From contig WHTL01000069.1 of the NCBI GenBank assembly GCA_009377735.1, positions 1 to 13,957 of the forward strand: a DNA stretch of 13,957 bases, written 5' to 3'. The translations under genes and the position numbers were made by a program. The notes under the pieces were generated by a model. The model did not search any database and had not been told where the DNA came from. It saw nothing but the letters and a program-made list of their open reading frames with translations. Below, one piece after another: positions 6,016 to 13,146 of the stretch. Positions within the stretch are counted from its first letter, which is position 1, and every line of letters begins with the position of its first letter. This stretch comes from Acidimicrobiia bacterium. GTDB lineage: Bacteria > Actinomycetota > Acidimicrobiia > Spongiisociales > ZC4RG35.

Positions 6016-7257
6016 GGACCCGATCGGATCCGAGGCCGCGTTGCTGCGTTTTGCCCCGATGACGAATGGAATAGCGAGGGCTTCAATGGCAGCAGCCACC
6101 AGGTAGGAGGTGCCGTAGCCCCAGAGGTCGGCGCTGCGACCAAGGGCCGGTTGCACCACTACACCACCTGCCGAAGACATCAGGGAGTCGAAGGACAACA
6201 CGGTCGCCCTCTGCTTCGATGGTATGACCCCGTTGATATAGGCCTGACGGACCGGGAACACCGCAGAGAACATGATCCCCCACACCACCATGATGGCGAT
6301 CGCCGCCACGAGGGTCGACACCAGTCCGAGAAGTGCGATGAAGACAGCCGAAAGGATGGCACCGGTGACGAGGATGGTGCTACGACGCTTGAAAATTCGA
6401 CGGAGATAGGGGACCACCATGCCACCCAGCACCTGGGCACCGGCGACGATGGCCGCCGCCAGACCGGCGATCCCGAATGCCTCCGGGTCCCCGTACAGCT
6501 CGAGAAGGTAGGGCTGGGCCGCATAGAAGACGTAGATACCCACACCCCCGGTAAAGGGCGCCGCCAACATCAGCCAACGAACCGGTGGATTACCCCACCC
6601 GTGTTTCACCGACGCCGAGAGGATCGTCTTCACCTCGGAGCGATAGCCACGGGATCTCTCGGGCTGGAACCCGATGTCCCGCATGAGGAGAAGTGCCATC
6701 ACCATGGTCAGGAAGAGAACCGCCCCCCGGAGGATGTACGGCACCCCGAGATTGGTCGCCTGAGCGATGTAGCCACCGGCAACTGAGCCGCTGAGCATGG
6801 CGATACCGGACACAATCTGGCCCTTGGCGAATACGGACTCGAGATCCCCCTCGAATCCCGTGGCGTCGAGGGCGTCCACCAGCCACGCCTCGGTGGCCCC
6901 GCTGAAGAACGTGAACCCGAGACCGAGGAGAGCCGAAACGATGGCCCAGGCCAGGAAGCCGGCGTGGATCTGCCACATGAAGAGATAGAGAAGGGTGGAG
7001 GCGAAAAGGGTGCCTGCTCCGAGGACGAAAGACAGACGCCTGCCGCGAGTGTCTGCCACGACACCGGTTGGTATTTCGAAGATCATCATCCCCGCCGTGA
7101 ATGCGGCGTTGGCCCCGAAAGCCTCCAGGTTGTTGAGGCCTGCGTCAAGGAGGAAGAGGGTGTTGATCCCCCAAATGAATGACGCCGCGAGGGTTTGTAG
7201 CAGGGTGAGGAGCAGGTAGGTATTCCGCACCCCTGTCCACGATAGGGTTGAAAACAT
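5986..7257 (-). CDS. Major facilitator superfamily (MFS) transporter
   Basis: This encodes 423 residues with about twelve hydrophobic segments in two six-helix halves. The loop between helices 2 and 3 carries the MFS motif A variant GVVADTRGRRLSFVLG (Gly...Asp...Gly-Arg-Arg). A central cytoplasmic loop lies near RDIGFQPERSRGYRSE. The second-half counterpart is RRIFKRRS. It resembles drug or metabolite proton antiporters of the inner membrane, but the substrate cannot be read from the sequence. ATG 7257 follows a purine-rich GAAGAAGGGGA about 10 nt upstream. It converges on the FAD oxidoreductase gene with a 30-bp overlap of coding ends, and its 5' side faces the guaA stop with 104 bp between. 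Confidence 0.85.
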   Translation of the reverse strand: MFSTLSWTGVRNTYLLLTLLQTLAASFIWGINTLFLLDAGLNNLEAFGANAAFTAGMMIFEIPTGVVADTRGRRLSFVLGAGTLFASTLLYLFMWQIHAGFLAWAIVSALLGLGFTFFSGATEAWLVDALDATGFEGDLESVFAKGQIVSGIAMLSGSVAGGYIAQATNLGVPYILRGAVLFLTMVMALLLMRDIGFQPERSRGYRSEVKTILSASVKHGWGNPPVRWLMLAAPFTGGVGIYVFYAAQPYLLELYGDPEAFGIAGLAAAIVAGAQVLGGMVVPYLRRIFKRRSTILVTGAILSAVFIALLGLVSTLVAAIAIMVVWGIMFSAVFPVRQAYINGVIPSKQRATVLSFDSLMSSAGGVVVQPALGRSADLWGYGTSYLVAAAIEALAIPFVIGAKRSNAASDPIGSLPPEEVEPV

Positions 7258-7308
7258 GGTTAAGAATCCCCTTCTTCCATCTTCATACTGAGACGGTAGC
7301 CCGTGGCA

Positions 7309-7339
7309 TTAATACATCCCTTGTGCTTCCGTCTGCCAA
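7309..7339 (-). promoter_or_regulatory. Candidate promoter of the MFS gene
   Basis: On the minus strand TTGGCA (7334-7339), five of six matching TTGACA, is followed after 19 bp by TATTAA (7309-7314), preceded by TG. It would give a 5' leader of roughly 45 nt that includes the ribosome site. The spacing is longer than ideal, so this is tentative. Confidence 0.3.
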
Positions 7340-7361
7340 TATCAACAGATGGGTGCCTCGG

Positions 7362-8894
7362 CTATTCCCATTCGATGGTGCCCGGTGGCTTGGACGTGAC
7401 GTCGTAAGCGACCCTGTTTATACCGTCCACCTCGTTGATCACCCGATTGCTTATCCGGTCAAGGATCTCATAGGGGATCCGCACCCAGTCGGCGGTCATG
7501 GCATCCTCGGAGCTGACGGCACGAACGATCAGGGGGTGGGCATAGGTGCGACCATCTCCTTGCACCCCCACCGTCCTTATGGCAGGGAGGACGGCGAACG
7601 CCTGCCAGATCTCCTCGTCGAGACCCGCCTTGGTGAGCTCGTCTCTGACGATGGAGTCGGCATCACGCAGGATCTCCAGCCGCTCCTCGGTGACATCACC
7701 AATGATCCGTACCGCCAGACCGGGTCCGGGGAACGGGTGACGGTTCACGATCGCATCGGGAAGTCCCAGCTCGCGACCTACCTCCCGCACCTCGTCCTTG
7801 AATAGGTCCCGGAGCGGCTCGATCAGCTCGAAATTGAGATCATCGGGAAGACCTCCGACATTGTGGTGGCTCTTGATCGTCGCCGCAGAATCGGTGCCAG
7901 ATTCGATCACGTCGGGGTAGAGGGTCCCCTGCACCAGATAGCGAGCATCGCCCACCTGGGTCGCGGTGTCCTCGAATACCCTGATGAACAGCTCGCCGAT
8001 CGTCTTCCGCTTCTCCTCGGGATCGACGATTCCGGCCAGTCGATCGAGAAATCTCTCCCTGGCGTCGACGGTGATGAGACGTACTGGGGAGGCATCGCCA
8101 AATGCCCTCTGGACCTCCTCCACCTCGCCTTTACGGAGCAGTCCGTGGTCGACGAAGATACAGACCAACCGGTCGCCGATGGCTCGGTGCACGAGGGCCG
8201 CCGCCACTGCCGAGTCGACGCCGCCCGAAAGGGCACAAATCACGGTGTCGTCGCCAACGACTTCCGTGATCCGCTCGACCTGAGATTCGATAATCGAGGC
8301 CCTGTTCCAATCACCTCTGGCACCGCAATGCTGTAGGAATCCCCGAAGGACATCCTGACCGTGGAGGGTATGGACGACCTCGGGGTGGAACTGGACCCCA
8401 AAAAGACCTCTGTCCGGATCCTCCATCGCGGCCACCACTGCCCCATTCGTGGAGGCGTTGGCGCGGAACCCGGGTGGCACCTCGGTGACGGAGTCACGAT
8501 GGCTCATCCACACCTGACTCCCATCGGGCACATCACCGAGGAGGCTACCGGAGTCCTGGACGTCGATGGACGTTCGCCCGTACTCCGCTCTCTCGGTGCG
8601 GCTGACCTGGCCGCCGAGCGTCTGGGCGATGACCTGATGGCCGTAGCAGATGCCGAGCACCGGGATTCCCATCTCCAGGATGTCGGGGTCGAGCTGGTAG
8701 GCATCCTCGGCATAAACCGAGGCGGGTCCGCCGGAGAGAATGATGCCGATAGGATCCATCGCGACCATCTCTTCTGAGGAGATGGAGCGCGGGACGATTT
8801 CAGAGTGGACGTCGAGCTCGCGCACGCGACGTGCGATGAGCTGGGAGTACTGGGCGCCAAAGTCGACCACGAGCACCGTCTGGAAGTCGGTCAT
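7362..8894 (-). CDS. guaA: GMP synthase (glutamine-hydrolysing)
   Basis: This is a 510-residue cytosolic enzyme that converts XMP, ATP and glutamine to GMP. The class I glutamine amidotransferase domain (about 1-195) has the triad Cys83 in GICYGHQ with His170 and Glu172 in FHPEV, and an oxyanion stretch SGGPASVY at 54-61. The ATP pyrophosphatase domain follows, with the PP-loop LSGGVDSA at 222-229. The C-terminal dimerisation domain contains the XMP-binding region RHPFPGPGLAVR and ends in the conserved SKPPGTIEWE. All key residues are present and the length is typical. ATG 8894 overlaps the TGA of the upstream guaB3-like gene (ATGA), so the two are translationally coupled and both serve guanine nucleotide metabolism. 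No terminator hairpin with a T run is seen downstream. Confidence 0.98.
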   Translation of the reverse strand: MTDFQTVLVVDFGAQYSQLIARRVRELDVHSEIVPRSISSEEMVAMDPIGIILSGGPASVYAEDAYQLDPDILEMGIPVLGICYGHQVIAQTLGGQVSRTERAEYGRTSIDVQDSGSLLGDVPDGSQVWMSHRDSVTEVPPGFRANASTNGAVVAAMEDPDRGLFGVQFHPEVVHTLHGQDVLRGFLQHCGARGDWNRASIIESQVERITEVVGDDTVICALSGGVDSAVAAALVHRAIGDRLVCIFVDHGLLRKGEVEEVQRAFGDASPVRLITVDARERFLDRLAGIVDPEEKRKTIGELFIRVFEDTATQVGDARYLVQGTLYPDVIESGTDSAATIKSHHNVGGLPDDLNFELIEPLRDLFKDEVREVGRELGLPDAIVNRHPFPGPGLAVRIIGDVTEERLEILRDADSIVRDELTKAGLDEEIWQAFAVLPAIRTVGVQGDGRTYAHPLIVRAVSSEDAMTADWVRIPYEILDRISNRVINEVDGINRVAYDVTSKPPGTIEWE

Positions 8895-9994
8895 CGGCGC
8901 ACCATCACCTCTGCCTTCTGGAAGCCCTTGAGGTTGGAGTGACCGGTGAATCCCATGACGGTACGGAGGGCGCCCACCAGATTCCGGCCATCCGAGGCGG
9001 TCAGCGACGGCCCGAAGAGCAACTCGTCGAAGGGGACCCGATCGTCGACATCGATCAGGAGCGACCTAGGTAGCTCAGCATGAAAGGCGTCGGTGTCCCA
9101 ATGGCGACCGCCGCCCGGTGCTTCCAGGGCGCGGGCAAAGGGGGCGCCGAGCATGACGGCATCGGCGCCACATGCCACCGCCGTGGCGATATGGCCTCCG
9201 GTGACGATGTCTCCCTGGGCAATGATGTGAACATACCGGCCCGTCTCGTCGAGATATCGGATCCTGGCGCCAGCGGCATCGGCGACGGCCGTGGCCAGGG
9301 GTACACCCACACCAAGGACCTCGGAGGTGCGGGAGGAACGACCGGTGCCAACACCCACCAGCACCGCCACCGCACCCGTTCTCATCAGATGGAGGGCGGT
9401 CGAGTAGGCCGAGCACCCGCCCACGATCACAGGCACCTCACAACCAGCGATGAACTCCCGCAGGTCGAGGACATCGTCACCGTCGGAGACATGCTCCGCG
9501 GAGACCACGGCGCCATGGATAACGAGGATATCTAGACCCGCGCCGATGGCATGGGACGAGAACCGAGAGACGTTCGCGGGGGTCAGAGCACCGGCGACGA
9601 CTCCACCGGCCTTCTTGAGCTGGCGAACCCGATCCTCCACCAGGCCCGGATCGACGGAAGCCTCGTAGAGTCTGCGGAGGCCCTCCGCCGGCTCGTCACT
9701 GGTCAGGACTTTGTCCAAGAGCGTGTCGGCTTCGCCATGACGTGTCCACAAACCTTCTAGATCGAGGACACCGAGGCCTCCTGCTTCACCCAGACGGATG
9801 ATCATCTCGGGGCTGGTGACCGAGTCGGCGGGTGCCGCCAGCATCGGCAGCACAAACTTGAACGCGTCCATCTGCCAGGAGAGGTCCACCTCGTCTCGAT
9901 TCCGGGTTCGACGACTGGGCACGATCGTCAGATCGTCGAGCTCATAGGAGCGACGAGCCCTCTTTCCGATACCAATATCGATGTCCATATTCAC
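8891..9994 (-). CDS. guaB3: GuaB3 family IMP dehydrogenase-related protein
   Basis: This is a 367-residue TIM-barrel protein of the IMPDH/GMP reductase family, of the short GuaB3 type without CBS domains. The opening DIGIGKRARRSYELDDLTIV and VPSRRTR are diagnostic for that subgroup, as are GLGVLDLEGLWTR and the late phosphate-binding segment ACGADAVMLGAPFARALE. The active-site loop reads GVGTGRSSRTSEVLG. Where catalytic IMPDHs have Cys in a GPGSICTTR-like loop, Ser stands here. GuaB3 copies in mycobacteria have been reported without detectable IMPDH activity, while cyanobacterial GuaB3 has been described as active, so the role of this one is open. The GTG at 9994 gives the longest frame; ATG 9988 is an equally good start, and neither has a strong ribosome site. 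It is the first gene of a pair with guaA. Confidence 0.9.
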   Translation of the reverse strand: MNMDIDIGIGKRARRSYELDDLTIVPSRRTRNRDEVDLSWQMDAFKFVLPMLAAPADSVTSPEMIIRLGEAGGLGVLDLEGLWTRHGEADTLLDKVLTSDEPAEGLRRLYEASVDPGLVEDRVRQLKKAGGVVAGALTPANVSRFSSHAIGAGLDILVIHGAVVSAEHVSDGDDVLDLREFIAGCEVPVIVGGCSAYSTALHLMRTGAVAVLVGVGTGRSSRTSEVLGVGVPLATAVADAAGARIRYLDETGRYVHIIAQGDIVTGGHIATAVACGADAVMLGAPFARALEAPGGGRHWDTDAFHAELPRSLLIDVDDRVPFDELLFGPSLTASDGRNLVGALRTVMGFTGHSNLKGFQKAEVMVRR

Positions 9995-10034
9995 CAGTGT
10001 CGTCGAGAGTCACGGAGGGTACCAGCGGCGGGCC

Positions 10035-10047
10035 TATTCTCTGCCCG
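10035..10047 (+). promoter_or_regulatory. Leaderless promoter of the CPBP protease gene
   Basis: TATTCT (10035-10040, TANNNT type) ends 7 nt before ATG 10048, and no Shine-Dalgarno sequence lies between. This fits transcription starting at the start codon. The guaB3 gene diverges from the same short region; on the minus strand a weaker TACCCT box lies at 10016-10021. Confidence 0.5.
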
Positions 10048-10758
10048 ATGCTCCCGACGAGTCAGTCAGAGATGAGTGCGGAATGGAAGTGGTACGACTT
10101 CCTCTTCGTCATATTGACCAGCCTATTCCTGACGGCGGCGGCTGCGGCCGTGCTCCCCATGGAATTGGGGGATCAGGAGGGGATCATCACGACGTCGTGG
10201 ATCCAATACCTGACATGGGCTGCTCTGGCCCTGGCGCTGGCTCAGATGCGGACCATCCGACGACACGGCATGGGGCTGGTATTCGCCCTGAAGGATATCT
10301 GGTACATCCCATTCGGATTCGGTCTGCAGCTGGCTCTTTCCCTACTCGCCCTGCCCCTCATTCAGCTTCTCCGCCCCAACGCCGAGCCCCTGCAGGAGGC
10401 GGTGTCAACGATGGGAAATTTGCAGGATCCGCTGCTTATTGTCGCCTTTGCATCCATGGTCACGGTCGCGGCCCCCATCGTCGAGGAACTCACCTTCCGG
10501 GGGATCCTGATGGGCTCGGCGCGACGTCTGGGCATCTGGTGGTCGATCATCATCAGCGCCGTGGTCTTCTCCCTTTTCCACATCATCGGCCTAAGTGACC
10601 GCGGAGCGGCACTGATCGCTCTCCCCCAGATCCTCATCCTCGGTGGCATCCTCGGATGGATGACATGGAAAGCAGACCGTCTCGGCCCCGCCATTGCCAC
10701 CCACGCCGGCTTCAACCTGCTGGCCGTGGTCCTAACCCTCACCGGCCTGGATTACTAA
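10048..10758 (+). CDS. CPBP family intramembrane metalloprotease
   Basis: This is a 236-residue multi-pass membrane protein with about seven hydrophobic segments. It contains the three motifs of the CPBP (CAAX protease and bacteriocin-processing, Abi) family: EELTFRG at 146-152 (Glu146, Glu147, Arg151), FSLFH at 174-178 (His178), and HAGFN at 219-223 (His219, Asn223). These residues form the glutamate-based intramembrane protease site related to eukaryotic Rce1. Bacterial members act in peptide maturation or self-immunity, or have no known substrate. ATG 10048 is chosen over the upstream frame start at 9997 because a -10 box sits 7 nt before it and hydrophobic sequence starts about 16 residues in. 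It stands alone, diverging from guaB3; no bacteriocin gene is visible beside it. Confidence 0.88.
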   Translation: MLPTSQSEMSAEWKWYDFLFVILTSLFLTAAAAAVLPMELGDQEGIITTSWIQYLTWAALALALAQMRTIRRHGMGLVFALKDIWYIPFGFGLQLALSLLALPLIQLLRPNAEPLQEAVSTMGNLQDPLLIVAFASMVTVAAPIVEELTFRGILMGSARRLGIWWSIIISAVVFSLFHIIGLSDRGAALIALPQILILGGILGWMTWKADRLGPAIATHAGFNLLAVVLTLTGLDY

Positions 10759-10843
10759 CTGACGCCCCCCGAGCATTCCTTCGTCCAGTCGGAGCGTGGC
10801 TGACCCCGGAACCTTGGTGCTCGGGTGGCGACGGTGCCCCGGG

Positions 10844-10855
10844 TAGGATCGCCCT
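10844..10855 (+). promoter_or_regulatory. Leaderless promoter of the LtrA family gene
   Basis: TAGGAT (10844-10849) fits TANNNT and ends 6 nt before ATG 10856, with no ribosome binding site between. Just upstream, CCCGAGCA (10768-10775) and TGCTCGGG (10818-10825) form an 8-bp inverted repeat 42 nt apart. It may be a weak terminator for the preceding gene or chance. Confidence 0.5.
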
Positions 10856-11989
10856 ATGCCCTCCAGGTTCCAGGTCGAAGCGAGTCAGGGCGCCGGGTTC
10901 GTCGAGTTGTTCTTCGACCTCGTCTTTGTGTTCGCGGTCACTCAGATCACCGGGGAGTTGGCCCACGATCTCACCTGGAGCGGGTTGGGTCATGCCCTGG
11001 TGGTGTTCTGGTTGGTGTGGTGGGCGTGGACCCAGTTCACCTGGTCCCTCAACGAGGCGGACACCGATCACACCGTCATACGTCTCCTCACGCTGGCCGC
11101 CACCGCGTCTGCCTTCTTCATGGCGCTCACCGTCCCCCTCGTCACCGAGATCGGTGGCGCGCTGTTCGCAGTCGCATATCTCATCGTGAGGTTCATCGGT
11201 CTCTGGCTCCAGCGGATTCTCGCCTCGGGCGACGACGCCTGGGCGGAGGCGGTGCGGAAATGGGTCCTCACCTCAAGCCTGGGTTTGCTGGCGGTCATTG
11301 TCTCGATATTCGTCCCCGGCGAGACGAGGATGGCTGTCCTTGCGGTGGCGGCTGGTCTCGACGTGATTGCCGCCATTCGTGCCGGACGCGAAGAATGGCG
11401 GCTTCTAGCAGCTCATTTCGCCGAGCGTCACGCCCTGTTCGTCATCATCGTTCTCGGTGAGTCGTTGATCGTGGCCGGGGCCACCGCCCTCGACAATGAG
11501 CTCGGTAGCAGCGATCTCGTCGTCACGGGACTGGCGGTGTTGATCACCGTTGGTCTGTGGTGGACCTATTTTGCATCCGCCAAAGACACGTGCGAAGAGG
11601 CGATGGATGGTCAGCCAGAGCGGCGCCTGGGCGGATACGCCCGGGATGTCTATTCCTTTGGACACGTACCGATCATCGGTGGTGTCATCGCCTTCGCCGC
11701 CGGCTTGGAAAGCGGTCTGCTGCATGGAGATGAGCCCCTCGGTCCGGCGGGCATCGCCATCGGTGCGGGAGTTGCGCTCTTTGTCGGTGGTACCGGACTC
11801 GTCATGTTGCGAGCCGGGACACGGATCGGCTGGCCGCGATGGGTCGGATTTGTGGTGATCTTGGGATCGATCCCGTTTCTCACCGGACTCGCCCCCTCGC
11901 CCGCCTTGATCCTGATCGCCGTCGTTGTCCTCGCAGTGGCGGTGGCGGAACCTCGGGGTGCGATCACTGTCGCTTCACAATCCCGGTGA
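10856..11989 (+). CDS. Low temperature requirement protein A (LtrA) family membrane protein
   Basis: This is a 377-residue, very hydrophobic protein with ten or more predicted membrane segments. The family hallmark FVELFFDLVFVFAVTQ lies at 14-29, followed by FWLVWWAWTQFTW around 51-63. The central motif HFAERHALFVIIVLGESLI is at about 187-205. Later, RDVYSFGHVPIIGGVI precedes the last helices. LtrA was named from Listeria growth in the cold, but its molecular function is not settled; the conserved charged residues within membrane segments suggest transport or catalysis in the membrane. Length is typical and the gene looks complete. The start is fixed by the -10 box 6 nt upstream. It ends 21 bp from the convergent trpS stop. 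Confidence 0.9.
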   Translation: MPSRFQVEASQGAGFVELFFDLVFVFAVTQITGELAHDLTWSGLGHALVVFWLVWWAWTQFTWSLNEADTDHTVIRLLTLAATASAFFMALTVPLVTEIGGALFAVAYLIVRFIGLWLQRILASGDDAWAEAVRKWVLTSSLGLLAVIVSIFVPGETRMAVLAVAAGLDVIAAIRAGREEWRLLAAHFAERHALFVIIVLGESLIVAGATALDNELGSSDLVVTGLAVLITVGLWWTYFASAKDTCEEAMDGQPERRLGGYARDVYSFGHVPIIGGVIAFAAGLESGLLHGDEPLGPAGIAIGAGVALFVGGTGLVMLRAGTRIGWPRWVGFVVILGSIPFLTGLAPSPALILIAVVVLAVAVAEPRGAITVASQSR

Positions 11990-11999
11990 CGTATCGGCC

Positions 12000-12014
12000 C
12001 TGACCGAGGGTCAG
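12000..12014. terminator. Small hairpin between convergent LtrA-family and trpS genes
   Basis: CTGACC and GGTCAG form a perfect 6-bp stem with a GAG loop, lying across the trpS stop codon in the 21-bp space between the two convergent genes. It could help end transcription from both sides, but no T run follows on either strand, so this is uncertain. Confidence 0.3.
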
Positions 12015-12991
12015 CGGGGGCTTAAGCCGACTGCGGCGCGGACGCCCTGCATGGAGGCTTCTGCTTGGGTTCTCGCCTGGAGCGCATTCTGCTCCATGAT
12101 GCGTCCCACCTCGCCCTCGTCCAGATCCTTGTATCGGGTGCGGATCGGGGTGAGGCCATCGACGATTGCCTCCGCCACGGCTTCCTTGAAGGGTCCGTAG
12201 CCGGATTCGGAGTATTCCGCCTCCAACTCGTCGATCCCCGCTCCGGAGAAGAACGAGAAGAGCTCGAGGAGATTGGAGATTCCCGCCTTGTTCTCCCAGT
12301 CGTAGGAGACCTCGCGACCCGAGTCGGTGACCGACGACCGAATCTTCTTCCGGATGGTGTCCGGTTCGTCGAGGAGATCGATCCGGGACGCTTGACTCGG
12401 GTCCGATTTCGACATCTTGGCGGTCGGGTCCTGCAGTGACATCACCCTGGCACCGATCTCAGGGGTGATCCGTTCTGGTATCGGGAAGGTCTCGCCGAAC
12501 CGGGAGTTGAATCTCTCGGCCAGATCACGGGTCAACTCCAGATGTTGGGTCTGATCGTCTCCGACAGGAACTGCGTGGACACGATGCACCAGGATATCTG
12601 CCGCCATGAGTATGGGATAGGAGAACAGGCCAATGTTCTGTCCTGATTTCTCTCCCTTCTCCTTGAATTGTGTCATTCGCTCCATCTGGCCAATACCGGT
12701 GATGGTGGAGAGGATCCATGTGAGCTCGGCATGCTGGGGCACCTGGCTCTGGAAGTAGAGGAGCGACCGACTGGGATCGACACCTACAGCAAGGAGCAAC
12801 CGGGCGGTCTCGAGCCGGGTCCGTTGCAGCTCGGCAGGGTCGTAGGGCACCGTCATGGCATGCAGGTCGACCACGTTGTAGATGGTCTGATACTCATCTT
12901 GCATCTTCACCCAGTTGTCGAGCGCGCCAACCAGATTCCCGATATGCAACCGACCGGTCGGCTGGATACCCGAAAAGACCTTCTTGTCCAT
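12011..12991 (-). CDS. trpS: Tryptophanyl-tRNA synthetase
   Basis: This is a 326-residue class I aminoacyl-tRNA synthetase that charges tRNA-Trp. The HIGH-type motif is RLHIGN at 14-19, within FSGIQPTGRLHIGNLVGA. The amino-acid pocket includes His44 (VVDLHAMT), YPILMAADIL with Asp132, and GDDQTQH at 144-150. The second ATP motif is KMSKS at 192-196. Length is usual for bacterial TrpRS. His44 sits where a His is linked to indolmycin sensitivity in Geobacillus TrpRS, so this resembles the housekeeping form. ATG 12991 is preceded by GAGGAG 6 nt upstream. A Trp-rich leader ORF and a terminator-like hairpin occupy the 120 nt before the start, so expression probably responds to tryptophan supply. 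It converges on the LtrA family gene. Confidence 0.97.
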   Translation of the reverse strand: MDKKVFSGIQPTGRLHIGNLVGALDNWVKMQDEYQTIYNVVDLHAMTVPYDPAELQRTRLETARLLLAVGVDPSRSLLYFQSQVPQHAELTWILSTITGIGQMERMTQFKEKGEKSGQNIGLFSYPILMAADILVHRVHAVPVGDDQTQHLELTRDLAERFNSRFGETFPIPERITPEIGARVMSLQDPTAKMSKSDPSQASRIDLLDEPDTIRKKIRSSVTDSGREVSYDWENKAGISNLLELFSFFSGAGIDELEAEYSESGYGPFKEAVAEAIVDGLTPIRTRYKDLDEGEVGRIMEQNALQARTQAEASMQGVRAAVGLSPR

Positions 12992-13010
12992 CTTTGACTC
13001 CTCACTTTTC

Positions 13011-13047
13011 CCAAATGAAACCGCCGTCGGAAGGTTCCGACGGCGGT
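13011..13047 (-). terminator. Attenuator terminator in the trpS leader
   Basis: A perfect 12-bp inverted repeat (13020-13047, arms starting ACCGCCGTCGG, tetraloop ACCT) is followed on the minus strand by TTTCATTT. The repeat ends 28 nt before the trpS start codon and is separated from it by the GAGGAG ribosome site. This is the form of an intrinsic terminator placed before the gene it controls. Confidence 0.8.
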
Positions 13048-13086
13048 CCAGTTCTGTGGCGCGGTGGGAACCTCACATAGAGGTCC
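13031..13086 (-). promoter_or_regulatory. Alternative RNA pairings of the trpS attenuator
   Basis: The minus-strand segment GAGGTTCC (13067-13074) can pair either with GGACCTC (13080-13086, just after the tandem Trp codons) or with GGAACCTT (13031-13038, upper arm and loop of the terminator). The stop codon of the leader ORF lies across 13073-13075, so a ribosome finishing the leader covers the shared segment, while one stalled at the Trp codons covers the first partner. The outer arms CTGGTGGC and GCCACAG can extend the first hairpin. The second pairing disturbs only the upper three base pairs of the terminator, so real folding needs calculation. Confidence 0.6.
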
Positions 13087-13111
13087 GCCACCAGTTGCGT
13101 CCAACAATCAT
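13073..13111 (-). CDS. trpS leader peptide with tandem Trp codons
   Basis: A 12-codon ORF encodes MIVGRNWWRTSM and stops with TGA. Two adjacent TGG codons (13088-13093) sit in mid-peptide; Trp is otherwise the rarest residue, so a pair in so short an ORF is telling. The NWW context resembles the leader peptides of actinobacterial trp operons, where ribosomes stalling for lack of charged tRNA-Trp prevent termination. The ATG lies 6 nt after an extended -10 box, so it is probably translated from a leaderless mRNA. It stands 81 nt before the trpS start, with a terminator hairpin between. Too short for ordinary gene callers. Confidence 0.75.
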   Translation of the reverse strand: MIVGRNWWRTSM

Positions 13112-13146
13112 GGAGTCACTGTATCAGGGGTCGATGCCCCTGCCTA
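13112..13146 (-). promoter_or_regulatory. Promoter of the trpS leader transcript
   Basis: On the minus strand TGATACAGT gives an extended -10 (TACAGT at 13118-13123 with TG one base before), ending 6 nt before the leader ATG. A poor -35 candidate, TAGGCA at 13141-13146, lies 17 bp upstream and overlaps the stop of the surface-protein gene. Confidence 0.55.
13125..13142. repeat. Inverted repeat after the surface-protein gene, inside the trpS promoter spacer
   Basis: CAGGGG and CCCCTG form a 6-bp stem with a 6-nt loop, starting one base after the stop codon of the surface-protein gene. It may act as that gene's terminator, although no T run follows. It also fills the space between the candidate -35 and -10 boxes of the trpS leader promoter, so an operator function is possible. 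Confidence 0.4.

Noticed and set aside
9997..10047. Upstream start for the CPBP protease gene
   Set aside because: The added residues are not hydrophobic or family-like, and the -10 box at 10035-10040 would lie inside the coding region.
13020..13111. T-box riboswitch in front of trpS
   Set aside because: ACCGCG occurs (CCCACCGCG), but the preceding UGGN and the AGGGUGG core of a T-box are absent, there is too little room for Stem I, and the Trp leader ORF explains the region better.
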